This document shows, in pieces, positions 1 through 13,000 of a DNA stretch of 64,000 nt. A program made the translations under genes and the position numbers. The DNA is from Sanderia malayensis (Eukaryota > Cnidaria > Scyphozoa > Semaeostomeae > Pelagiidae): the NCBI GenBank assembly GCA_013076295.1, contig RQOL01000658.1:2046001-2110000 (forward strand), written 5' to 3'. How positions within the stretch are numbered: position 1 is the stretch's first letter; each line of letters starts with the position of its first letter. The notes beneath the pieces were generated by a model that saw nothing but the letters and a program-made list of their open reading frames with translations, had not been told where the DNA came from and ran no database searches.

Positions 1-1092
1 TATTTTAACGTATTTACGTCATGTATTATCAAAAGTTCAATGGTGTATCGTTGGCATGCATAAAACTGTCACCTGTAATTGAAAAAGGGTTTGGGTATTT
101 TGGTTTATATTATTGTGGCTTACCCATCAATCATTAATACCTCAAAACAGGTTATGCGAAGAAGGAAACAAAATAAAACGCAAACTAACGTGGGCATTTA
201 GTTTGTGTTTTCACAACCATAATACTGTCAGCTCTCTGATTCTGTTGATCCGACAAACTCCATTGCAAATAAACACCCGCACACTCGAAACTATCCCACA
301 ATCGAGCTTAAACAACCAATCAAACATGAAGTTGAATTAGTTGAGATTGCCACGAGAAATCCAATTTTCACATTATAGAAGGCAACATGACCATTTCTAA
401 TGAAGTTTGTCGTGTGCAGGTTACTTGACTCCAACTAAAGTGTCTTTTTTCATTAGCTTATCTAATCATGAAAACAATGCCAGCATCCCCTTCCCGCCCT
501 TGTTAAATCAAATAATCATACGTCGCAACAGCTGCACTTTGGGCACAACAACATCAGTCTTAAATCGTTGCGCAAATATTTAAACCGCCGCCACGATGTA
601 TTACCATGGATATTGCAAGCAGAATGGAAATTATTCATCATATGCTTGGATAGAAAAATAATCATTGACATTAAGCACAAATATGTGAAAATTGCAAATG
701 AAAATATGATAGAAAGTCTATTTTGGCTGTCTTAAGGTGTTGGGTAACAAGTTAAATTGCTTAGAATCACGTTGTCAATGTCTTGTAAAGCTTGGTAGGT
801 CGCAATAGATATTAGCAGATTTCAGAAGACCGTACTCCCAGTAGATAGATGAAAAACAAAGAAAATCCTTTAGCATTTTGACAGTAGCCACTTAGAGAAA
901 TGTAGGTCTCAAAAGATCCCATAAGATCGTAGTTGATCTTAACAAATCCCTACTTCTGCATTGACTAATGATAACTTCTTCACAATCAGAGTCGCAATAG
1001 GCCCTAGGCTTGAGTCCATTAAGAGACTGTATTGTATTGTATCTATGCATTGCATCATATCTTCACTGACATATCTGTGCCATATTTTACAG
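1..1092. other. No recognisable gene; upstream or intron sequence of the polycystin
   Basis: No exon-like coding stretch with family similarity was seen here. The region ends in a pyrimidine-rich tract and AG at 1091-1092 that opens the first recognised polycystin exon. That exon starts in the middle of a codon, so at least one coding exon (signal peptide) must lie further upstream, either unrecognised here or outside the window. Confidence 0.5.
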
Positions 1093-4000
1093 GAAGCTGG
1101 GCCCTTGGCTGTTATTCATCCTCAACGGTACTAGACAACATACAAGATGTGCAGATACCTGGTGACGTCGAAAATCTTTATGCTGGGACTTCGACGCGAC
1201 AAACATCTTGCAATGTAAAATGTGCATCGATTAGCACACCGCAAAAATACGCTCTGGTATCCGCATCTGGTGTCTGCCTGTGCACATCTTCAATTAATAC
1301 ATTCACCGCTGTTGCTAGTAATCTCTGCGATGCAAAGGTGTGCAATTTTACAAGCGATGCCAACGAATGCGATGGAGATACCTATTACAGTGCATTCAAC
1401 ACATCGCTGCAATTAACTGGTGTCAAGCTGACCAACACTCAAACCCTACATGGTATGACGGTGCAAAATATAACTGCCGAAGCCACTCCAGGTAAGGTCA
1501 CTATTCCATGCACACAAGAGTTTAGTCCACAGAGGTCTAGATGGTCTTGCTATACAAAGAGCACTGCAGTCTCCATCTATACTCACTGTGTGTATGAACA
1601 CAATATGTTTAGAAGAAGCCTATTGTTGTTGAATAAAGATCATTGTTTGTGCAATTGTTTTCTGCAAGAAAGACAACACGAAGCTTCTTGTGTGCCTCTT
1701 GTTTCTTTCTTATTTGCTTTATGGAACCCTCTGAAGAGCTCAGTATACCTTAGTAATAGCAGATAGATCCCAGTAAACCGTGTAGCAGCTCCAAAAAGAG
1801 CATTGTAGACCTTCGTAGATCTTTGAGAAAATTGCAGTTAATCCTCACGCATATTGTATGTAATGTCTCATATTGCTGTAAATTTCTTTCAGCAAACTTC
1901 CCGAACACAATGTTTTCGTTTGACTTTGGAGATAACACTGCAAGTGCCTATGTTTCATCAAACATATACCGCTACTTGTACATCAATGCAGGCTATTACC
2001 TTGCCAGGGTATATGCCAAAACAGCAACGGTTAATGTTACCTCTGACCGTAAACTACTGCACGTTGTCGTCCCACCAAATGGGATTTTCTTTGACGTGCC
2101 GATTGTGTTCGAATCAAAGATTCAAGTTGAATATACCGTTTTGGTTAGAGAGGGAACGAATATGACATTGAGTGTCGAGTCGCCTGGTGGTACCTTATCA
2201 GTGACACTTTCAGGTGCATTCATGTATTATACATTGTTGCTATATTCATCTCTTGTAGACTATAATACACGTTTTCTGTATAAGAACGTTTGCCGTATAA
2301 GAAAGCAGTACTCGGTTGGTTAAAGAGTTAAGAATGTTCAGCATTTGATTTTTGAAATCTATGAGTAGAAAAATTTAAATTTTTCAAAATTTTGCTTTGA
2401 TATAACTATGATAATTTTAATGTATTTTCAGATCCTAGTATCCTGCAAAGTGGTGTGTCAGTTGAAACACTCTTATCTGGTTCCCTGGTTTTATCAAACT
2501 CAAATACTGTAACGTACATCATGCCAAAAACGGCATTTGCGACAGTAGGCATTGTATCTGGTTTCGAACTGTTGGTATCTAAAGCTGGATACCTGAGGCT
2601 TCAGGTAAGCAAAATCAATCTCTCACAGAATCAAACGTAACCTCTCTTTCAAAACGAGAAGTCTGACTCTGTCTTCTTTGTCCATGAAAATAAATTTCTG
2701 AATTTTTAAAAGTAAAGTTTCTTCCGAGATAACGACCTGTTTAGTCATAGAATTGACAGTGGAAGCTAATTAGCACAGTTAATAACAGGTCACAAGCAAT
2801 TGGTCGTATTAGCGAGGTGTGGTCGTAAAGCGGGGTTCCAGTGCATCACTTATTGTAAAAAGATATTGGGTCTCTTGGATAACAAAGGAATCTTTTCCAA
2901 CAGTTCATTGGATACAGATGTCTGAGCCTTCTTGCAAGAAGACTACTATACTAAACACAAAGATTGAGGCCCCGTTCACACGATGCCGGATTCATATCGT
3001 TTCGGATCGCTTTTCATATCGGTAGCCTTTCTGTTTACACGACACCATGCCAATCCGAAACGTTTCGGATCGCTTTTCCGGAGTCAAATCACTCCGCTCT
3101 GAAGGTGAAACGTTTCGGATCGCTTTTCATGTCGGATAGCTTTTGGGCTCGTGTGAACGCATGAATCCGATACGCTTTGTGCTCCAGAACCTCTATTTGC
3201 AGCATTGGCGCCAACTATTCGACACTCTCAAGAGCGAGTGATGCTTAGCTGTCACGTGGCAATTGTTTTAACAATAGGCATTGATGTGGGCCAGTGGGGC
3301 GCGCGGAGCGGAGCGTAGTCGTGTGAACAGAAAACGAAAGTGAATCCGGCATCGTGTGAACAGGAGAAAATTTCGTATCGGATTGCCTATGGAATCCGAA
3401 ACGAAATGAATCCGGCATCGTGTGAACGGGGCCTGAATGTTTCTATAAACACTGAACTAAACACTGATATACTAAACACTTAGCCTGCGTGCAGCCTCAA
3501 AATCTTCAAACGTGAAGAGTAGAGTCTGCGCAACAATGAACGAAAAGCCGTACAGCTGAGTCAGCAGAAAAGCTGCCTCACTTTCAAATAGAAAATCCGC
3601 TGAGTGAAAGCGACACGCTTTCAATACCGCTCGAAGTCACTCTCCTGAATTTTATCCTGTCTCATTTCTTCTCTCGGGACTGATATGTTTGACAATTAAA
3701 GGTTAATAATTTAAGTCAGATCTCCTGAACACCAATTTGTTGCTTACGTAGCTTAAAAAATTTGGGAAAAATCCCATCAAAAGTGAAGTCGGAATCGGAA
3801 ATCAAACTGAATGAAGAAATGAAGGTAGCATGTGTCGCACGGAGAGTAAATTCCTTAGAGAAAACTTATTTTTGAAGAGTGTTGCGTTTTTAGAATTGCG
3901 AACCAAAATAATATAATACACTGTCACGTAGTCTTTCCTGTTATTCTTTTTTTGATTGGGTCAATCCTCTGTCTTTTCAACAATCACAATCCTTGTCAAT

Positions 4001-7000
4001 ATTAAAGCCAAGAGATATGGCCTACATTCCAACATTCGTTGTCAGTGAATTGAGAGGTTGCACATATTGTTCTGAAAATGTCATGCATATTATTTTTGCT
4101 TATTTTATCCAAAAATAAATCTTGGGATTGTAACCCAAAGCACAATTTTACAAAAGACAACGCTTCGCAAAATTTGTCTTCATTCCAAGGAACAGCTTTC
4201 TCTTTCGCAGCTATGATCGCAATTTGAGAATAATAATAAAAACAAAACAACCCGACCCGCGCGATGCTTTGCCATTTTCACGCGGTGGAACGGCGATTAG
4301 GACAATGGAAATTGCATTTGACCAATCAAATCATCTGGCAGAAAGTTGCCAGATAGATTTGATTGGCTACTAAACAATAGACAAACAGAAGATAAAGAGG
4401 ATTAAAATTTATGAACACGAGGCTCGTACAAGCTTTCGTCCATTGTTGCGCAGACTCTACTCTTCACGTTTGAAGATTTTGAGGCTGCACGCAGGCTACT
4501 AAACACTGAGATTTAATGTTTCTCTTTTGATCATAGGTATTTCGACCAGTCTGTGCAAGTTTCGCGTCCTCAACATATTGTTATGATTACATGAACTGCA
4601 CGACACTGTCATGCCCATCGCACGACATGTTATCAACTTCGCAGTCAACATCCACACAATTTGGAAGCGTGGCACCAGCTGATTACAAATTAATATCAGG
4701 TTGGTTCGCTCAAATCATATCTATTATCTTTCATGTGGCAACTGAATCAAATATTTATGCAATGGCATGAGAGTTAGGGAGCCTGGGGGGGCAAATGTCC
4801 CCCCCCCCGCACTTTTCTGCAAAGCACATGTCACATGATTGGCTCAATCTATTTGGGTCCACTCTTCATTAACATTTTAGGGGGACGCATCGGCGAGGGT
4901 TTTTATTGGGGGGGGGCATAAATTGGGTAGGAATAGCTACTCTACTAAGCTACTGTAGTATTAAAATATGTTAATGTCAAGAATCAATTAATTCCCTGAC
5001 AGAAATTGTATTTCTTCTCAACTTTACCGGCTACACGTATTTGAAAGTGAAAGCCTCTGACATGAGAGTCCAAAAAGGCGATATGATTGGAATGAAGTTA
5101 AGTAGCACTGGCGGAGACATCAGCCATGTTGTCTCTAATCTTTACACCGAGTATGCCTACTCAAGTCCTCCTAACGCTTTTCCTGGTTCCAATTACATAT
5201 CAGCGAACTCGCAAAGGAAATCCCTCCAGCACAGCCTTCGAGTTCACATATCCACAACGAGTATCGCAAAGAAAACAAGCAACTTCCCGAACGCAGGCAT
5301 CTTCACACTCAAAGCAACAGCAACCAATTCTATTGGCACTCATCAACAAACGAAACAAGTTCATGTACAGGTAATGCATCACATTTCCTTGAATTCTCCA
5401 ATGCTTTGGTAACAGCTGCTTTTCGCATTCGCCAAAGCTGGGATCTGGTAGATTCTGTGGAATCACTCAACAACAACCACAATTTCATCACCACCACCAT
5501 CTTAAACGTTTCGTTTTCTTGCGAAACAAATTCCTGTCCTTGAAGATTGCGACAGAGTAACTCTCATCTCTTCCCCCTTTCTCGCCCTTTGTCTCCACAT
5601 CTCTGCTTTCGTCTCTCTCAATATCCGTCTCTCTGTCGCTCTGTGTTTCGAACCAATTACTCTTGTGACTCTATTGTTAATTCGCAATAGGGCGTCCATT
5701 ATTCTTCAGCTGAGCCCCTTATGCCTCTTTGAAAAACATAACAACCTTTATTCATCATTCTCACGTCGATTTCAGGACCGAATCATCGGATTCAAATTAA
5801 CCATTCCAGAACCCTTTACTAGTAAAGCCTATGCGTACAACAAAGCAATAGCTATAACAACAACAACAACTCAAGGCAGCAACATAACATATGAATGGGT
5901 GATCAAATATGATGGAAAGAATTTTACGAGTAACTCAACTAAAACGTTGAGTTATAGCCCCCCACAACCAGGTAAGACCTGGGGAAAATTTATCCCAACC
6001 TTCCTACCCACCCATAAATTTTACCCCCATTCAATTTTGATGAAGTAATGTCCTTAGGTAGGGTGATGAATAAAATAGTCTCCCAAATAGTCAAGCAACC
6101 CTAAAGCATGACAAATCCATCCAGTGTTGAAACACGAGCAGATTAGAAATTTCTTGAAATTACAAATACCTTCATACACTCTAGGGATGTATACAGTGTT
6201 TGCTAAAGGATCCAACCTTATCAATACGGACAACGATACAGTAATATTCGAAGTATTGGAGGAGATCGAGCAACTCATCCTCAACAGTACCAATGGAAAA
6301 CTGCTGACACCAGCAGGAAAAAAATTCAACGTCACAGTGGCTGTTGTCAAGGGAACAAACGTGACGTTAACAGCAAAGCTGGGTGCTGATCCAGAAAAGT
6401 CATACTTCATCCCGAACGCCTCGCCGATTTTCCCGCATACATTTCAATTCGAGTAAGTATACTTTCCCTCTGCTAGCCCCCTGAATCATTCATACTTCAT
6501 ACTTCATTCATGTGTTGTCATAATACTTCAGGAGGCCATGTTCTTAGCGACTTGAACAACAGCAGGTCTGGCTTACCTGATATGTCTGTTGTAAGATCTG
6601 TCAGCTCTATCATATTTTCCGCAATAGAACTCTGTTGTCCGCACAAGTTAATTCATTTTCCAATTTTCCATATTCCAGTGTTCCTTCGTGCAGTCAGCCA
6701 ACTTTGATAGTGAAGGCACAGAACAGAGTGTCTGTTTCACCGAAAACCCAAACAGCAAATGTCGACATTCTGTGTCCAATTGCCGGCCTTAAAGTAGTAG
6801 CAACGCCTATGTTCTCCACAGTCGCAGGCCAAAGCCAGGTCACGTTGCAAACCAAGACGACAGTGCAGCTTGCAGTGAGCATCCAACAAGGCTCATTTGT
6901 TACCTACAGGTTTGAGAACGGTGTTGATTCAAACCACCAAAATAAAGACCACAGTACATTGCTAACTCCCAAAGCCGTGATCTTCTATTTCAAGTACACG

Positions 7001-10000
7001 ACCACAGGCACGTTTAATGCACGAATCAACGTGAAAAACTCAGTATCAGAGGAGAGTTTTGCATTCAAAGTCATCGTTACAGATTGCCCAGCGCCAGTGT
7101 TGACAATAACTGGTAGTCCACAGGTAAACAACCCGACTTTCGTGACACGGGGAGAGGATTACACGGTAAAAGGGAGTTTGAAAAGCGCCAACTGCACGGT
7201 CTCGAACACGATAACGTACACAGCATTGCTGTACAAGGTCGGCAACAGCACTGCTCTTGATACAAAAACAATGACATATGATAAACTGAAATATGTGGTA
7301 GCTAAAGGCACTGTTCCTGCTGGCAAGTACAAGGTCGTGTTCAGACAAATCGTTCAGACGGACAAAGGCAACGAAAAGACAGAGCTCGAAGCGTACGTGG
7401 TCGTGAAGCAATCAGACCTTGTTGCATCGATTAAAAGCGGCAGCAGTCGTACCATACCGATAAAAACCAGACCAAGCGCATCGGCAAATTACACTGTGTT
7501 TTACGAAGTTGTGCTTGACGCCTCAAGTTCCTATGATCCTGATGTTGAAACAACAACAAACCTTAAATACGAATGGTTATGTAAAGGAATAAGCGTCACA
7601 GTTCCAGTCCATCAACAAGTTAACCAGTCATGCTTCAATCCACAGTATACAAAGCTATCAACGACGAAGAGCAAACTGCAAATTGATACGAAAAGATTCC
7701 AGGCGGATAAGAAATACGTGTTTCAAGTGACAGTGAGTAAAGAGGGTCGTGAAGCAAATTATTCGCAAGCAATTACTTTCATATCTGGTAACCCACCCAC
7801 AGTGCGATTTGAGTAAGTTCTACCTCGATAATTGGCTACTTTCATCCTCTTTCAATCCCAGTTTGCTTTGCGAACCTGAGTACATCATCGTACCTGATCT
7901 GTTATTAGTTTCTCAGCAAAATGCTATTAATGATGATGATGTTCCTGTTTTTGATATTCAGGTGTGTCACTAACTGTGCTACCAAGTGGAACAATCAGGA
8001 GAAAATCATATTGAAAAGTCAATGTCCCGGCTGCTATGATATGGAGTTAGTAAACAAACGATTCGAGTTATACATCCTGATAGTCTTATTGTCCCTTGTG
8101 ATTAACTTTTTCTAATTAATCAGTGTTTAAACACACTTATTTATATTCTCCCATATATTATCGTATGCCAAGGTATACCATGACCCATTTCACCCCCGTT
8201 AAAGCAAAACACACGCATTTTCTCTGCAAATTAAAAGTAGACCATGATAACAACACGTTTCTCTTCTAACGCAGCGATATTATTTACAAATGGGAGTTGC
8301 TTGACGACAGTAATGTGGCCGTTAAAGACGTCGATCAGAGTAAAGATCCAAAATACACATTAACTGGTTGGAACAAAGAGAGTTTGGTCATCAACCCTGC
8401 TATCCTTAATCAAGCTTCTACATACAGTATACGATTGAGTGCACATTACAAGGACAGTGCTAACAGAAAAACCATCATCACACTCACAAAGAAAACTTCC
8501 ATTTTGCCAACAAGCGGAGCTTGCGTGTTATTGTAAGTAACAGACTTATTGATTTCACAATCGAACCTGTTCACCATAGGTTCTTCATGCAACATGAATA
8601 ACCATAGCAGAGATAAACAATGACAACGTATTAATATTTGCAGACCTAAAGAGGGACACGTTGCCATGACAAACTTCCAGGTCAAATGTAACGGTTGGAC
8701 AACTCTTGATCTGCCAATCAAGTATCAATACATGACGAAGACAACATCAGCATCGTCAAGTCCTAGTGCCAGTTCTCTCTTACGTCAGGACTACCCAATC
8801 TGGTACGCAGGTAGCGAGCCGTGGAATGAGCCATCCATTTTACCACTTGGTGACTCGGCTAAAAATTTCACAATGGAAATCATTGTCAGAATCTATAATG
8901 TGTTTGGAGCATTCTCAGAATTGCCACCAAAACGGGCAAAGGTATCTATGTGTCGTCTTGTACATCCTCATATCTTCTTCTACATTTTCAAATCTTCTGG
9001 TAAATCCTCATATCTTCTGGTAAATCCTCATATCTTCTGGTAAATCTTCGTATCTTCTTGTAAATCCTCATATCTTCTTGTAAATCCTCATATGCACCAT
9101 TAAACCTTCTACCAATATTTCTCATGAAACTAATAGCGCGATGGTATTGCTTCCGAAAGGTCTCACCAGTGCCAAGAAGTGGCAGTTCGTCGGCAGAAAG
9201 TGCTGCCGTGAAGGCAATCACAGAATCAAAACCAAGCACAAACGATTCATCAAGTCTTTCACAATGGGCAGCCAGTGCAGCGTCCATTTTGAATTCAGAA
9301 AGGCAACCCACCACATCACGGCCGGGCGCAACACAAGCGCCGGATTCAGCTGACAAAATCCAAGAACTCACAAATGTAAATATAATCATTTTCAAACATT
9401 ATACCATGGCTCACTTTGTATGTAAACGAGGCTGAAATGTCCGACGCCCCTTCTAAAGACACTGCGATTACCATGGAACAAAATAACACAAATTGTGCCA
9501 CGATATTACGATAACAATGTTATTGGTTGTAATTGATGCTCGTAAATCTCTTGCAGACTCGAACAAACATTATTGAGTCACTGTCCAAGTCAGATATGGA
9601 TGATATATCGCTTCCGAACTTGAAACAATTAGGCGAAGCACTGTCTGCTGTTACATCAAAGCCTGACCAACTGAGCAGCACAGCACAGGTAGATATCATT
9701 GCATTGTAATACCTTACACGAAGATAGTAAACGCAATGGCCAATCAATCAATCAATACTGATGTGTTGGTTTTTTAGGACACAGGTTCCAAGTTTGTGGA
9801 AGAAATGGCAAAAAAATTTGCATCGAATGAAAAGCGGAATATTGGTGCAGAAAGTCTTGAACAGACATCAATGGCCATCATGGGCCCATTATCTAATCTC
9901 ATGGAAGCAACAACAACAGCCTCAGATTCATACTTAACAGAATATGAAGGCAAGATATTCTTTACCTTCGCGTAGAAAACCTTATTTATAACCTCGTTCT

Positions 10001-13000
10001 CGCGCCAATGCGTCAACTCGAGGCTTGCTTTCTTCTGAAACATGGATCTTGGAAAGAAAGTCCGTTACCCAGACACAACATTCCGACTGAAGTCCAAGTT
10101 ACTTCACAAATTCTGACAGGATGTTTGTCGTAATGGGTTATTCCTGAATAGCAATTCGTGCATAACAATATTATTATCATTCAATACGTTGTTGAGCGTG
10201 CTGAACATTATCAAGCAATGAATTGATGTTTTGTTTCAATTTATAGCAGCGACAGATACTGCATCAACAACAGCGGCTCCAACTTCTGGCATGACGACAA
10301 AGCCGACACCAACAACAAGGGCTAAGATCATAAAGCAGGTATGCCCATAGATTCACTACATTGCGTCCCTGTGCCTCGCTCCTTTTTGCTCCCTTGTGTT
10401 GAGCGAGTTGCGAACAAGGCACTGGGACGTAATGTAATGAGTCTAGTACGCGTATAGACACATCGTTCAGCCATCAAATCACAAACCCCCTCCTTTATAA
10501 AAACTTGGAGAAATGCACACTGGTGCATACGAGACACAGGGGTCCGTCTGCTAGAGATATCATATTGATATAAGTATCGACAACCTGTGGCTGTTTGGTT
10601 TAAATTAAAAACCGGCATATAAGAACCCGTAAATTTTCCATCCAGCCTATTGTTCCAAGGCAATAGGCTATTGTTTCTTCTATTGTTTTGAGCAGAGATA
10701 TCACCCTGAAGGTTCTTAATCCATTGGCTCTTAACCTCGTGATAGTTTACGTTAGAGTTTGCTGTTATTTGAGTATCGACTACAACTAAACAATTTGTTT
10801 GTTTGACCATTCTTTCACTCGTTGAATTTAAATATAAAATACGTGTAATAATGACTCGAAAAGCAATTCCGGTTCTACGCATGTCTGCTTGATGGTGATC
10901 CGCTGAAGAATTAAGAAACGTTCTCCTTTCAGGCCGAGCAGACGAGGAACAACGTTAAAAGTTACATGAGCACGCTTAATTTGGTAAGCCAGAGGCTGCT
11001 CGAGAACAAAGTAGTTGGAGAGGCATCCATGGTGACAAGAACCAAGTCATTTGAAATTGCTCTGCAGAAACAAACGTATAGCAAGCTGGCAAATGCGACG
11101 TTCAATACTGGAGATCCGGCATTGGGTGTGGCGTTACCAGATTTTGATGCACTACAAAGTGGTATACGTCAAAATGGTAGTACTCTGAGTCGACAGGCGC
11201 AAATATCATGCCAGGTGTGTTATGACAGCTTTTGACTTCTGACACGGTGTACTCTGTCGTTGTGGACTCTGGGATTGCACTCAACTTCTTTAACAGCCAT
11301 GTAAAGTTATAATACTCATTTCAATGGACTTATCTATTGTAGACTACTGTTATGAACAAGATTCTGCGCACTTGGGATTTGAGCAACGCTAAGAACAGCG
11401 CAAGTTCGATCCAATCACTCGAACTTCGGTCTGAAGACTTCGAAAGCCTGTCTGTAAAAAACCTCACCAACGATATCACAATTGCGATACACAATCGGCA
11501 AGAAAAGCTGAAAGTGTCAAAGATACAGCTCGCATTTCCAGGCGAGATGCAAATAGTGGAAAAAGGGCTGCAAGATGCAAACACGCCATTGCTTGTCGAG
11601 TTTGGTAGCCCGGATGCGTCGCCTAACAACTTCACGGTGCTGATCCAAGTTGGTGAACCAGCCACGTCAATTGAGTATGATATTCGTCTTGACATAACGA
11701 ATCAAGGCGTCAAACTGTCGAAGAACACAGGCAACGCCACCTCGAATTCAACAGGAGGCAGTAATGACGCAAACTCAGATGCTCCAGTTGTTAAAAGGAA
11801 TTCCTACATCAATGTCATTGATTCAAAGACAGTGATAATGTGGAATTTTAAGAAGTTCAAGTATGGAAACAGAGAAAACATCACTGTATATTTCAATTTC
11901 TATTACCATGGGAAGATACCAAGTCCAGTTCTGATACCAAACATATACACGTTTGATATGCTTGAGGTGGCAAGAAAGAGAAACTATACGATGAGAACGT
12001 TCTCATGCAGTTGTCTGTTTTGGGACGCTAAAGAAGATCGGTGGGCCGGCAATGGATGCAAGGTAATGCTGAAAATGTTCACTATAGATGCGTCGCACAT
12101 GAGGCATGATTACACTTGGGTGGGGTTAGGCCAATGGCGTAGATAGGAAATTTTATCCTAAACACTCCCTGTAGACAAAACGGCAGTTTAGCTCTACAGG
12201 GGGTGTTTTCGCCCTCCCTGACCCCCTCTATCTACGCCACTGGGTTAGGCTTTGCAGCTCACATCATAAGTTGAACCAGAGACTTGGTAAAACATGTCTT
12301 TGTTTATGATACCTGTCTTTAAATTGCAATGTATCCGTCACATACGCCTGAACGTAGACCCCCTGGTACCACGGGGCTTTGCTTATTAAATCAATACGAG
12401 TGAACCAAGAGACCGGGGGTCGGTTATTCGTTATATCAAAATCTTCTCCATTGTTATTTTCGTAGGTTGATGTGACAAAAACAACTTTCAACCGAACAGT
12501 ATGCAAGTGTAATCACCTGACGTCATTCGGTGGATTTTTCGTCAAGCCCAATCCAATTCCACCACTGACAGGCGGTATGTTTCTCCAAGGCTACGCATGC
12601 TTCGTTGCGGTTGCGTCTGCATTGCTTCTGTTCATCGTTGGCCTCGTCTTCGCAAGGAGGGCAGACAAAAAGGACATCAACAAGGTAAGAATGTACACCA
12701 TAAGCTACTTGTATCTGAACCGTGAATCCAAGATACACTGGGAATAGATTAGACTTATACGGTTTGCACCTTGGCGCTGCCACACAAAACATTTGAGTGT
12801 GTACACAAATCGAAATTTACAGTGACACCGAGCTCAGCCACGAGTTCGAAATCGAGAAAGTTTATTCAGAATCAAAAATGTTTTTCAATGACGACGCGGG
12901 CTTTTAATTTACATCGAATTTTAAATTGAAATGTATAAATGGCTTCTACTCCATTTCACCTCTCGCCTATGCCGGGATATGTGGCCCATTTCCATGTCTT

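Noticed and set aside
113..340. 75-codon open frame considered as the polycystin signal-peptide exon
   Set aside because: No hydrophobic signal core followed by a cleavage site, and no donor in the phase needed by the exon at 1093.
4002..4250. 82-codon open frame on the - strand inside the 1-kb MITE, considered as a transposase remnant
   Set aside because: No DDE motif or resemblance to a transposase; length is within chance for this composition.
8988..9395. 135-codon open frame on the - strand over the 20-bp repeat and polycystin exon 12
   Set aside because: Repetitive Asp/Glu/Arg peptide arises from the minisatellite; the + strand exon reading continues the polycystin frame.
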